Source: Lactuca virosa
Lineage: Eukaryota > Streptophyta > Magnoliopsida > Asterales > Asteraceae
Direction of reading: 5' to 3'
NCBI GenBank assembly: GCA_928212115.1
Contig: CAKMRJ010005523.1
Coordinates: forward strand, 107,084,357-107,148,356
Length of the DNA: 64,000 bases
The notes under the pieces were generated by a model, which did no database searches, was not told where the DNA came from, and saw nothing but the letters and a program-made list of their open reading frames with translations. The translations under genes and the position numbers were made by a program. Shown here piece after piece: positions 1 through 11,874 of this stretch (its first letter is position 1; each line of letters opens with the position of its first letter).

Positions 1-124
1 CCTTACTACAAACCGGGTCATATAGTTTTCCATTTTATAAAAAACTGTTTCTACATAATATTCCCTGGTTTTTTGAATAACCGGGTCTTATATGGTGGTT
101 CATATGTGGCTTTTTGTAGTAGTG
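1..124. mobile_element. CACTA-like transposon terminus, cut by the window edge
   Basis: The segment ends in TTTTTGTAGTAGTG, the inverse of the CACTACTACAAAAA termini seen in CACTA (En/Spm) transposons. Two copies of a motif like ACCGGGTCATATA / ACCGGGTCTTATA lie inside it (about 13 and 81), as expected of subterminal repeats. A partial TACTACAAA near base 4 suggests either a short inverted structure or a second terminus. The other end and the 3-bp target duplication cannot be checked, because they would lie outside the window. Confidence 0.4.
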
Positions 125-990
<866 letters not shown>

Positions 991-1121
991 GCAATACTCT
1001 AACCGCTAAGTAAAGTAGGCAATACCGATCAATATGATCTTGGATCATGGAATTGTCATTTTGAGAATATTCATCTTGACAAAAAAATATCGACATAATA
1101 AAATATATATTACAAGCACTA

Positions 1122-1284
1122 AGGGCTATAGCTCAGTTGGTAGAGCACCTCGTTTACACGCGCGCCGATGTTTTTCAGGGGAGTCCATCATGGAATCAAA
1201 AAAATTGATCTTATTGACAAATCGACGTCTTACTCCATGTCTTACTTCATAACTTAGAGGGAAGAAGAGAACAATAGCTTGACA

Positions 1285-1286
<2 letters not shown>
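1122..1286 (+). pseudogene. trnV-UAC: Plastid trnV-UAC 5' exon plus start of its group II intron (nuclear plastid insertion)
   Basis: Bases 1122-1159 read as the 5' half of plastid tRNA-Val(UAC): acceptor strand AGGGCTA, D-arm TAGCTCAGTTGGTAGAGC, and anticodon region CCTCGTTTACAC containing the TAC anticodon. One D-loop base appears missing relative to the remembered plastid gene. The exon is followed by sequence resembling the start of the plastid trnV group II intron (GYGCG-like boundary at 1160), running to about 1286. The 3' exon is absent, so no functional tRNA can be made. The plastid-like tract may start further left (about 1010-1121), but I cannot fix that edge without a plastome alignment. 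Confidence 0.72.
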
Positions 1287-1342
<56 letters not shown>

Positions 1343-1352
1343 GTGTGTGTGT
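1287..1352. repeat. (AT)n then (GT)n compound microsatellite
   Basis: Alternating AT at 1287-1338 followed by a GT run at 1341-1352. It abuts the right edge of the plastid fragment directly. Confidence 0.93.
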
Positions 1353-1612
1353 TTATTATTTCTTTGGCCAACTTAAGTTCTTCTTGTTTAATATTAACAA
1401 TAAAAGCAGAAAAGTGCAGTCTAACGTGTTGCTTCATATGAAACTTACGATTATATTAAGTAAAATGACGTTTGTACATTTTTATGTATAACAAGTTAGT
1501 GTGGACAAGTTATTAATATAGAAAAAGTGCATATTATGGAGTAATAATCAAGTACTTGATTAATTAAAATTAAAAGTTCCAGTAAAGCACTATGCTTGAA
1601 TTATATTATATT
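1353..1612. other. Unassigned AT-rich sequence
   Basis: No gene or terminus was recognised. By position it could be the decayed 3' untranslated region or LTR of the minus-strand copia relic that begins at 1613, but I cannot show this. Confidence 0.4.
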
Positions 1613-4388
1613 ACGTCTAGCGTTAAACCCATTTTGACGACTTGTTGAAATGTTTTTGGTGTTAGACCTTTCGTAATCGGATTTGCTAACATATTATTGG
1701 TGATGACACGCTCGATACAAATATCATTCTCCTTCACTCGTTCTCATATGAACAAGTATTTAATATCGAGGTAAAACCTCACTCCACTTTGATTATTGCT
1801 AGTGGAAAAGCTTATAGAGGTAAAGTTATAACAATAAAAATTCTTTTAATAGCCTTGAAAGGAATTCACAATAATGAGTCATGTGATTAAATTTATCAAC
1901 AACATTCCATGACAAGTTTCATTATATATGCCAATATATGTTTCCATCATAGTTGATGTAGTCATCAACTTTTACTTATGAGTCTTCAATGATGTTGGCG
2001 AGCTGATAGTATAAAGACGTATCCGAGTAATGAATTGTTATATTTTCATTTTGCAAATTCAAAAGTCCATCATCACATCACTTTCAAGTTAATACTTCTT
2101 TTAAACATAAGTTTGTAACTATTAGTCCCATGTAATATTTTTAATGATATAGACCTTGATTTAATTGATAACGAATCAGCTTGCCACTAACATAAGCGAT
2201 GTTGGAACGAGTACAAATATGTGCATAGTTATGATTCCAACCACTAAAACGTGTATGATTAACTTCATTTTCTCTAATTATACCCATTTTTCCAAGAATT
2301 GAAATAAACCAAAATGTCTACATTACGTATAGAAGGAGTTGGTGGGAGGTATTCTTGCATGTTATATTGACTTACTACCCACTCAATATATGTATTTCAG
2401 GATAAGTCTAAATCCCTTTGGGTTCCTCAATGTATTTATATACCTATTTCATAAGAGGATTCTCCAAGATCTTACATATCGAGGTGAGGTGACAATAAGT
2501 GTTTCGATTCGTACACCATATCAATGTTCTTACTCACCAAGAAATTTTTATCTCTACATTATATGAGTATGATAAATTTTATCCCATTAATCTTGAGATT
2601 GATCAACTTGGTTATTAATGAAATCGTTACTATTCATCACTTTGTCGAACATTGTATACCATCAACATAAAGCTTGATTCAACCTATATATTGGTTCCTC
2701 TAGTTTACACATCAGATGTTCTTAACCCTTAGAAAGACAAACTTTTGTTTGGGTCATGTAAACATCATTTTGTAAATCAAGGTTAAGAAAAATTGTTTGA
2801 CATCTATTTGATGTAGCTCTATATCCAAATGAGCTACCAGGGCTACTACGATTCTAAGGAAGTCAATCTGAGAAACAAGTGAGAATGTTTATTGGTAATA
2901 AACACCTCATTTTGTGAATACCCTTTAGCAACCTATTAAAATTTATGTCATTCGATGTTAATTATTAGGGTGCAATTTGTTCTTAAAGACTTACTTTCAT
3001 CCTACGAGGTCGAAAAAACTTTTGTAATTTGGCATGCTCCCAAACATCATTCTTTTACATCAAATTAAGCTCTTTAATCATAAATTTATTACACTTAGTT
3101 GATTGATCACAAGTTATGACACTGTTATCCATGACATGGTTATTTCCTATCCTATGTCAAGATCAACCTCATGTTATCATCAAAATTTATGGATCAACCT
3201 CATGTAATCATCAAAATTTATGGGTCGCTTACATCATAAAAATGTCTTATATGCTATTGATTTTCTTTGATTTTAATGCCAATATATAGAGTGTGATATT
3301 TTATGGTATTTTATGTGTCCCTGCATTTGAAAACTCCTTTTTATAAGTAAAAACTTGAATCTCCTAATGAAGCGTTAATCGTAATCGCCTTTGAATTATA
3401 TTTGAAGATTTTTGGAGGTCAATATCCCTCATTAAACCACTCTCGCTGATTTGACATTCTCAAGAAATTTGGCATGATTTATTTCTAAATTTCATGTACT
3501 ATGCCACAAAAAATACAATTGGTAGCCTTTAAAGTTTTTAGATTACCTGATGAAGAAGCAACTTACAATTTTCATGTTAAGTTTATATAATTTAGGATTT
3601 TAGATTTTTATCAAGGTCAGGCATCCCACACCTTTAAAATCCTCAACAATAGTTTCCTTTCTACGAACATCTCAATAATATTTCACGAGACAGACTCTGA
3701 AGGAACTTAATTCAGGATATGAAATACCGCTATTAATGCCATGGTTCATAAAATTTAGGGCAAGTTAGTGTTAGCATACATGCTATACACCATGTCCATT
3801 TAGATTCTCTTCCTCCTCTCGAGAACATTTCTTTGTTGAGGAGTACTAGGGATGGTGTATTGGTTAGTTATGTTATGATCTTTACAAATATTTAAAGAAT
3901 GATCGTGGTGCTTGGCCATCGCCCATATGTTTCCAATAATACTCACCACCCATGTCTGATCTTCTTACTTTTATTTATGGGTCAAGTTTAATTTCATCTC
4001 TTTCCCAAAAGTATTTAAGAATTTAAGGATATTCTGACTTTTCATATAATAGGTATGGTTACATGTAACAAAAGCAATCATCAACAAAAGTTATACATAT
4101 ATGATTTATGATTACTTATGTTCACTGGAAAAGGTCTACATATGTCAATATTTATCACCTTTTGTAATTCTAAACTTCTTGTAGATCCTTCTTTATTATG
4201 TTTTATACATGTGATGTATTTATTGAATTTTAGGAAGTCAAGTTACGGTAGAAATTCATATTTTACACTTCATAATTTACAAAGCGTGTCATTCTATGTT
4301 GTGCTATGTGGCTTAAGTATTAATGCCACAACATATATATATATATCTCCACTATGACTTAAGAATTAATGTCACAACATAAATATAG
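1613..4388 (-). pseudogene. Decayed Ty1/copia polyprotein (integrase, reverse transcriptase, RNase H), Copia-0
   Basis: Read on the minus strand, protein fragments appear in copia order despite many stops and frameshifts. Around 4170-3880 is an integrase core with FVDDC, LYEKSE and the second catalytic Asp in RSDMGGEY. At 3870-3650 come the TPQQ...ERR segment with the third catalytic Glu region, followed by TNLP and LN..PSES. At 2990-2720 is RT block 1 (LVAKGYSQ, then DIELHQIDVK, then DVYMTQ). At 1800-1613 is the RNase H end (YLDIKYLFI, stop, ERVKEN) and the conserved NPITKGLTPKTF terminus. The element is far more decayed than the other copias here. Its upstream part continues at 30153-30565 on the far side of a solo LTR. 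Confidence 0.8.
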
Positions 4389-4736
4389 TGTAACGCCCGT
4401 AAGTTAGGGCTAGATAATTTGAGTAGTTATAATAAAAGTTATTTATTTTATTGAATAATTTAATCCTCGAGTAGGATAATTGTTAGCAGTGCACGTTTCA
4501 AGACTATAAGACCATTTTTTTGATAAAAGATTATTTAGGATAAATAATCTTGATAAAGTTGTAGTAGTCGCAATGATGATTCCATAGACATAAGGAACAC
4601 TTAAATTTGACTTCGTATGAATAAGTTATGACGGTTTGAAGTTTTATGTTGAGTCCTATATAGTAAAGTATGTTGTAAGATACATATAAGAGATAGGTTG
4701 CCTATTAGCCTAAGTAGTCTAAAAGAAAGTTGTAGT

Positions 4737-5525
4737 TGTTGGATTAGGTGTCTAAGCCCATAGCTATAATTGGTATGTACTTGACCCGATAGTAGAATGG
4801 TCCTTTTGGGTTGCCTTCACCATAACAACTTGATAGGATGAATTATGAGAAAGTGGTTGATAAGTGATTTATTAATATATTATAAGAATAATATATTAAT
4901 TGAGAAATCATATTATTTGATTAGTATTGATCAGAAATTAATTTGGAATTAATTTAGTGAACAAAAGGGACTAATTAAATGTACGGGGACTGATTATGTA
5001 AATCAGTTATAATTGTTTGGGCTAATGGACCCTATTGATATGGGGTGGACGAAAACTCTATGGGAGTCCATAAAGATTTAGTCCAATTACTTTCATGTGG
5101 GGGTCTGTGGATTTCTTAGGGCCTAAGCAAGAAAATTAGGGTTTCCAGTTGAAAACCCTAGAAGCAACTCAACTATATAAGGACCCCTTGGCTACCAGTT
5201 TTCGGCCCTATGCTTTCATAGAAGAACCCTAGCCGAAATTGGCCTCCATCCTCTCTGTCTTGTTCATCCATTGGTTGTGGTGTTTGTGAATCCATTAGAG
5301 GTGCAACAATTGAAACACTAAGCTCTTGAAGGTCAAGATCAAGCTATCAACAAGAAAGGTATTCTTCTAACCCTAGTTTATTCATTAAATCCGAAAACTG
5401 TATGCTAGATTAGGGTTCTTGCTTTGGATAATTTGTTTGCATGTATAACTTGAGAAAAACCTAGATCCAAAGAAATTAGGGTTGCATGTGAACCATAGGA
5501 ATGTTGTAATGCTCAAAACCCATCA
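4737..5525 (+). repeat. Copia-1 5' LTR
   Basis: Starts TGTTGGATTAGG and ends ACCCATCA. It matches 15279-16067 closely over its length and matches both Copia-2 LTRs in inverse orientation. A TATATAAGG box at about 5173 probably drives transcription, and the leader downstream is C/T-rich. The end is set by comparison with Copia-2, where CCCATCA occurs at the end of both LTRs. Confidence 0.88.
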
Positions 5526-5526
5526 G

Positions 5527-5537
5527 TGGTATTAGAG
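5527..5537 (+). other. Copia-1 primer-binding site (initiator tRNA-Met)
   Basis: TGGTATTAGAG lies immediately after the 5' LTR. The plant copia consensus is TGGTATCAGAG, and Copia-2 keeps the exact consensus, so one base has changed here. Confidence 0.85.
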
Positions 5538-6818
5538 ATTAGGGTGTTTTTCTGTTATATTTGATGATATTGTGTTTTGACAAAGCTGGAACTAAATTGT
5601 TTTTTTTTTGGTCTCTGCCTGATGAACTCGACGAGTCCACTGAGGAACTCGACGAGTTGGACCAACTCGACGAGTCCATGCCCTGACTCGACGAGTTGGT
5701 TCGTCTGTTGGCAATGATTATCCTAAAATTACCTAAAATTGTTTTAACTGTTAAAATTCGAATTTTCTGTGATGGTAATGATTATCCTCATCTAATTAAA
5801 AGATAATGGTCAAATTTTAAGATAATGTCCATAATTATATGATTAGTTTAATTATTTAAAATTTGATCTAGAAGTTTTGAAAAGTTTCAAAATTTTCCCT
5901 CAAGTTTTGGAATTTAAAATTAGATTAAAAGTTTTTAATTTAGAAATATTAAATTCTAAAACCCTACTGTTTTAAAAGTTTAAAATACAACCGTTATACT
6001 ATTATAATATTAACAGATTAATATGTATATATATTTATAAGATAAGTCAGTCTTACCTTTAGTAGGCCTCATTCACGAAGCAGGTCTATAACGGGTGTTT
6101 AAGGAAGCGGCCTGTAAAATGACCGCCATTGGGTATCCACTCTTACCCACCGCACTCTTGACTAGTGGAGGGTCGTTAGTCGAACCGGTAGGATAGGACA
6201 TTAATTCCTCGTTAATAAGTATAATGAATATCATAAAGTAACTAAATGTTTTTAAAAATTCTCAATCTTAGTTACTATAGGAAAATGTGAAAATGATGCT
6301 AGTCCATGAAATTGCACTTTGCACCTTGTCAAGTCGTAGTGGAGCGTGTGTGGTTAACCGACACACTAACTTGGACTAACAAGTGTGGTACTGGGTAGCT
6401 CAAGAATTACCATAGATCAATGGAGCGTGTGTGGTTAACTGGCACATTGATTAGGTGGTAAATGACCTCAAGAGTGCCAAGCTAATTTGCATGGTCATTC
6501 ACACCTTGTTTGTGATCCTCGGTATCCCAGTCAAAAACTTGAAGGGCATAATCGAGATTAAACATGCCATTGAAAAGTTCAATGAATCTCAAAAGAATCT
6601 AGGAATTTCATTTCATTTAAAACCTAATTCTTCATTTTGTTTTTCGTGGTGGAATTGGTAAATCGTCATTTACCTACCTTCAAATAATTTGCAATTGGAT
6701 TATGGCATCTCTCTTCCGAACTGTGAATTATTGTGTTGGGTCCTAACCTTAATATTTCATTTGGGTGTTATATTAAGGATTCTTTATCTAATCAAAACTT
6801 TGTTCCTTTTCTTTTCAG
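5538..6818 (+). other. Copia-1 untranslated leader with palindrome clusters
   Basis: About 1.3 kb between the primer-binding site and gag with no conserved coding. Four copies of ACTCGACGAGT lie at 5626-5636, 5647-5657, 5665-5675 and 5686-5696. Two near-palindromes of the form TGTGTGGTTAACCGACACA lie at 6347-6365 and 6428-6446. Copia-2 retains both features in its leader, so they are conserved between copies. A tract ending TTTTCTTTTCAG abuts the gag start, which looks like a 3' splice site. A small open frame at 6455-6661 is not conserved in pattern and is not annotated as a gene. Confidence 0.6.
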
Positions 6819-7505
6819 ATGTCTGGCTCAAACAATGCTTTTGGCTCGAACTACAACTCCTCAAGCTCATTTTCTCTTATGAACATTTATGGTAGGGTCA
6901 CCTTCGATGGATGCAATTTCAATGATTGGATTCGCAACATTCGCATGGCCCTTCGATACGAGTAGAAATAATATGTGCTCGATGAAAAGCTTAAAGCGAT
7001 AGATGAAACCAAAGCTACTGAAGAACAAATAGTTGAGTACAGGGCTCACGGAAAATACGTGACAAAGGTGTCGTGTATTATGGTGGCCACTATGACTCCT
7101 GAGCTCCAGCGGTTCTACGAGGACTACTGGCCTTACGAGATGTGCCAAGATTTGATGAAAAAGTACCATCAAAGTGCGCGTCAAGAAAGGTACGAGATTG
7201 TCGCCTCGTTGATAACAACCTAGATGAAAGATGGAGAGTCCATCACGAGCCACTTGCAAAGGATGCAAATGTATGTGGATCGTCTACTCAAGTTGAATGT
7301 CAACTTTGACGAAGAGTTAGCGATTGATATTATCCTACACTATTTACCTCCTTTTTATGATCAGTTCAAGATAACTTATCACATAAACGAGGAGGTGGTC
7401 ACCTTGAGCAAACTTCAAGGATTGTTGAGAACTGCTAAAACTGGACTTAAAGGCAAAGCTGCCGAGTCCAATCCTACTGTTGTTGCCCGTGTCCTCACTA
7501 TAGGA
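6819..7505 (+). pseudogene. Copia-1 gag, N-terminal part
   Basis: ATG at 6819 starts a capsid-like protein that lines up with Copia-2 gag residue by residue (FSLMN, GRV.FDG.NFN.WIRN, HQSARQERYEI, LLKLNVNFDEELAIDIILH). In-frame stops occur after residue 48 (TAG at about 6963) and at 7221, so no full product is possible. The frame is then broken by the solo LTR at 7511 and resumes at 8241. The family product forms the virus-like particle that packages element RNA in the cytoplasm. Confidence 0.85.
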
Positions 7506-7510
7506 CATAC

Positions 7511-8240
7511 CGTTGGGTTTTGAGCACTATAACACTCCTATGGTGCATATGCAACCCTAAATGATTTGGATCTATGTTTTCTCTAATTACACATGCATAT
7601 TTACAATTTTCCAAAGCATATATCCTAACTATCATACAAATTGTCAAATGAACAATACAACTAGTTAGATGACTTATCTCTTAGAAGGACTTGTAGTTCT
7701 TGACCTTTGAAAGCTTGAGCACCTCAAGTGTGATGCCTCTAATGGTTTACAAAGACCAATATGCAAGATGAGGCTTGAGAGAATAAGTTACTTAGCACAA
7801 AATCAATATCAAACTTCTTAGAATGATGGTGTACTATAGTGTAACCGATTTTGGCCATGAGGGGTTCTTTTATAGTGTAGCAAATGCTAAGGTTACACTT
7901 TGTAAACCATGGATACTAATTAAATAATATGATTTCACAAATAACCATGGATTATTAGCCCACACTATAAGTATCATTGATTTACACAATCAATCCCCAT
8001 ATATTTAATAATCTCTTTTGATCACAAAATTAATTCCAAATTAACTGTTGATCAATACTAATTAAATAATATGATTTCATATTAATATATTATACTTATA
8101 ATATATTAATCATAAATAACCTTATTCTCAAAAGTCAATCCTATCAAATTGCATTGGTGAGGGCAACCCAAAAGGACCATGCTACAATCGGGTCAAGTAC
8201 ATCCCAGTTATAGTTATGGGCTTAGACACCAAATCGAACA
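7511..8240 (-). mobile_element. Copia-family solo LTR inserted in Copia-1 gag
   Basis: The inverse of a Copia-1-type LTR: the left end carries TGGGTTTTGAGCA and the right end GACACCAAATCGAACA. Flanks are CATAC (7506-7510) and CATGG (8241-8245), a degraded 5-bp target duplication. The uninterrupted Copia-2 gag reads GGACATGGGAAAGG at this point, which confirms the empty site. No internal sequence remains, so this is a solo LTR produced by recombination between two LTRs. Confidence 0.85.
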
Positions 8241-8821
8241 CATGGAAAAGGGAAGAAGAGGAATGCTCCCTCTAAGAACCACAAAGGAAATTCTCATGAT
8301 GGTTCCTCTTCAAATGGATCCAAAGGAAAATCAGGTTCTGCCACTTCCTCATCCTATCCTAAAGAAGCAACGTGCTTCTACTGTAACGACAAGGGGCATT
8401 AGAAGCGAAGCTGCCCAACATACTTGCAGGACATCAAGGATAGGAAGATAAAACCCTCCTTCGCAGGGGCTAAGAAGAAGTAGGGATGTGGATCATGGGA
8501 AGATGAACCTAATAATGGGGAATAGGAAAACGTCGCCTATCACCAAGATCAGGCTTTATTCCTTAGTACTTAGTAGTGGGTTAGGATAAGAGTTGAATAA
8601 TTGTTGCTACTCATCAGAAATGACGAGGAATATTATTTCTTTTCATGGTTTGTATAGACAAGGTTTTAGATTTTCATTTAATAATGAAGTTGGTTCTTTT
8701 AATGCTTTCTATAATGGTACTTTATATTTTGCAGCATTGCCTTGTAATGGTGTATATGAAACTATGATGGTTGTAGACAAATTAGGAAATAATTGTTTTA
8801 CATATCGATTCGTCTAATGGT
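8241..8821 (+). pseudogene. Copia-1 gag C-terminus (zinc knuckle), protease remnant and GAG-pre-integrase
   Basis: After the solo LTR the gag frame continues with HGKGKKRN and a zinc knuckle CFYCNDKGH-stop-KRSC (about 8372-8413). The Trp codon between His and Lys seen in Copia-2 is TAG here. The region carrying the protease DTG in Copia-2 is missing: sequence jumps from about 8480 to DVEHGKMNL-like coding, so the active-site Asp has been deleted. The ELNNCCYSSEM...ISFHGLY pre-integrase block follows at 8593-8817, ending in a frameshift before the integrase. Confidence 0.75.
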
Positions 8822-9826
8822 TTGGAAAAGGCATGCTTGTGGCATTGTCGTCTTGGACATGTCAACAAGAAGCACATAGCCCAACTCCAAAAGGATGGAG
8901 TCTTGGAGTCATTTGACCTAAAGTCAGATGACACGTGCGAATCTTGCTTACTTGGAAAGATGACTAAATCACCTTTCACTGGTACTTATGAAAGAGGTGA
9001 GGGTTTATTGGATCTCATACACACAGATGTGTGTGGGCCCTTCAGATCCACCACAATGGATGCTAACTGCTTCTATGTGACTTTTACCGACAATTATAGC
9101 AGATATGGATATATATACTTAATTAAGCACAAGTCGGAAACCTTTGAAAAGTTCAAAGAGTTTAAGCAAGAAGTGGAGAATCAATTGGGCAGGAAGATAA
9201 AGATGCTCAGATCCGATAGGGGTGGTGAGTATCATAGTATCGAGTTCCACGACTATCTTAAGGAATGTGGAATTGTTTCACAATTGACGCCACCTACACA
9301 ACTTAATGGTGTGGCTGAGAGGCGCAATCGAACCTTGTTGGACATGGTTCGTTCCATGATGAGTCGAGCTTCATTACCTATCTCATTCTGGGGGTATGCC
9401 TTAGAGATTGCCGCCCATATCCTTAATCTAGTCCCAACTAAGAAGGTTGCCAAAACACCTCACGAAATGTGTACAGGGAAGGTTCCCTCCTTCGCACATA
9501 TCAAGGTTTGGGGTTGCGAGGCTTTTGTAAGACGAGAGACTCACGACAAGCTTGAACATCGTAGTGAGGGATGTATTTTCATTAGTTACCCACAAAAATC
9601 TTTTGGATATCTTTTCTACAGACCTAGTGACAACGTGGTGTTCGTAGCAAGGATAGGGGTTTTCTGCGAGAGAGAACTAATATGCCAAGAGGACAGTGGG
9701 AGGCAAATTGACCTTGAAGAGCTTCAAGAGTCAAGGGATGAAGGAACCTCTAACACTAGCGATCAACCTAAGGAAGAGATTCCTGTTCAACCAGTTGACG
9801 AGTCCTTACCTCTGACATTCCAGTAG
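8822..9826 (+). pseudogene. Copia-1 integrase
   Basis: A 334-codon open frame with the HHCC zinc-binding domain (HCRLGH, then CESC) and a complete DDE catalytic triad: Asp in IHTDVCGP, Asp in RSDRGGEY, and Glu in NGVAERRNRT. The C-terminal part carries the copia GKVPSFAHIKVWGCEAF and KSFGYLFY blocks. This is the best-preserved domain of the element. It ends at TAG 9824 just before the linker to reverse transcriptase, where intact family members read through. The enzyme would insert the cDNA into chromosomal DNA. Confidence 0.85.
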
Positions 9827-10928
9827 ATTTAGTGTTCCACCTGTGTTGTATGGTTTCCATATAACTGTTGAGGGTGATACGTTTATCAGTGATAGTACAC
9901 TGATAAATTTGGATGAACCTAACAACTTCAAGGAAGCCATGGCAGGCCCATAGTCTGCAAAGTGGAAGGAGGCAATGGACAGTGAGATTTATTCCATGTA
10001 TGACAATCTAGTTTGGAACTTGGTTGACAATGTGCCAGGTCGTAAGACGGTCGGGTGCAAGTGGATCTTTAAGAAGAATACTGACATGGATGGGAAAGTG
10101 CATATGTTCAAGGCACGACTGGTTACAAAGGGTTTTACTCAAAACCCAGGGGTTTACAATGATGAGACCTTCTCACCAGTGGCCAAGATCAAGTCTATAA
10201 GGGTTATGTTGGCCATAGCTGCATTTCAGGATTATGAAATATGGAAAATGGACGTCAAAACTGCCTTCCTTAATGGGAAGTTGGCTGAAGATGTTTACAT
10301 GTGTCAGTCAGAGGGTTTTGTAGATGTGAAATAACCTAATAGAGTGTACAAGCTTGAGAAATCCATTTATGGATTAAAACAAGCATCTCGCAGATGGAAT
10401 CTTTGCTTTGATGAGAGAGTCAAAGAGTTTGGATTTTCGAGAAGCGAGGATGAGTCATGTGTGTACGTCAAGGCTAGTGGGAGTATAGTTAGCTTTTTAG
10501 TTTTGTATATTGATGACATACTGCTCATAGGCAACGACATTCCAACCTTGCAGGAGGTTAAGTCCTGGCTTGGGAAGTGTTTCGCTATGAAGGATGTAGG
10601 GGAAGCTTCTTATATTCAGGGGATAAGGATATTGAGAAACAGAACTAGGAGACTAATAGGACTTAGTCAATGTACTTACTTGGACAAAGTGATGAAACGT
10701 TTTAGCATGGAGAATTCCAAGAAAGGGGAACTGCCAATCCAAAGCAATACTAGGCTGAGTAAGACTCAGAGTCCGAGTACCGATGCAGAGATAGCGGGAA
10801 TGAGTCGAGTACCATATGCTTCCACCATTGGATCGATCATGTACGCTATGACATGTACTCGCCCTGATGTGGCATTTGCGTTGAGCATGGTTAGCCGATA
10901 TCAAAGGAACCCAAGTAGAGCTCATTAG
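9827..10928 (+). pseudogene. Copia-1 reverse transcriptase
   Basis: The linker (9827-9974, stops at 9824, 9830 and about 9951) leads into RT_2 blocks: VGCKWIFKKNTDMDGKVH, FKARLVTKGFTQ, MDVKTAFLNGKL with the first catalytic Asp, IYGLKQASR.WN, and the catalytic box LYIDDILLIGND, which is intact. In-frame stops lie at 10332 and 10926. The family enzyme copies element RNA into cDNA in the particle. Unlike Copia-2, the YIDD pair is retained here. Confidence 0.87.
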
Positions 10929-11447
10929 ACTGCAGTTAAGAACATTCTTAAGTACCAGCGAATGACTAAGGACTGGGTCCTTACACTTGGTGGGAGTGAT
11001 GACTTGAGAGTGACAGGGTATAGTGACGCCAACTTTCAGACTGACATAGATAACTTCCGCTCTCGGTCAGGCTGGGTATTTACCCTAAATGGAGGAGCAA
11101 TTACTTGGAAAAGTTCCAAGTAGGAGACAGTGGCTGATACAACGTGCGAATCAGAGTACATAGCAGCAAGCGAAGCGTCAAAGGAGGCGATATGGTTGAA
11201 GAACTTCATTGGAGACCTTGGAGTTGTGCCAGCCATAAAGGAGCCTATGGACATTTTCTATGATAACGAAGGAGCGGTTGCCTTAACCAATGAACCAAGG
11301 GATCATAGTAGATCCAGACACATCGATAGAAAATACCACTTCATCAGACATCGGGTAGAAGAGGGGCTCCTCATAGTCAATAGGGTATTGTCAGAGGAGA
11401 ACCCAGCAGATCCTCTCACAAAGGGTCTGAGCAGGGTTAAGCACTGA
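10929..11447 (+). pseudogene. Copia-1 RNase H domain
   Basis: Follows RT in frame with blocks NILKY, GYSDANFQTD (catalytic Asp), SGWVFTLNGGAITWKSSK, then an in-frame TAG at about 11121. It continues as ESEYIAASEA, a DNEGAVAL block, SRHIDRKYHFIRHRVEEG and the terminal ADPLTKGLSR. It ends at 11447. The role in the family is degradation of the RNA strand of the RNA/DNA hybrid. Confidence 0.85.
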
Positions 11448-11874
11448 CAGCATGCGAGGAGCATTGGTCTGAAGGTAGATATTAGTTTTAGTGATTAGAT
11501 AGTTGTTTAGAAACTTGTAATAGATAAATGTAATTGACATTTGATGATTAAGTAATGGAGATTTATTTATAAGTAAAGTTTACTATCTTATGTCGATTGT
11601 TTACTATTAATTGTTTCACTTTTGCATGTTTTACTTCCAGAATAATTAGATTATTCAAATTATCCACAGTCGATCATACTTTAGGAGTAACTTATGAGGT
11701 TAGACTGTCATGAATTGGTTGTAGATTGTATAAGTGCTTAGACATAGCAAAGGTTTGCTACAACGTTCATGAGTACTTCTGAAATAAGATTTCAGTATTG
11801 GATTAAACCCACGCTCATGTGAATCACTTCATGGAATTTCTCACGAGTGATTGTGAGACGATAATATCATATAA
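11448..11874 (+). other. Copia-1 3' untranslated region, left part
   Basis: Non-coding sequence between the pol stop and the nested solo LTR. It matches Copia-2 bases at about 52540-52950 in inverse orientation. It continues at 14785-15278 after the insertion and ends in the purine tract CAAGTGGGAGAC next to the 3' LTR. Confidence 0.75.

Noticed and set aside
1122..1195. Functional nuclear tRNA gene
   Set aside because: Only the 5' half of a tRNA is present, followed by intron-like plastid sequence; the 3' half, T-arm and internal B box are missing.
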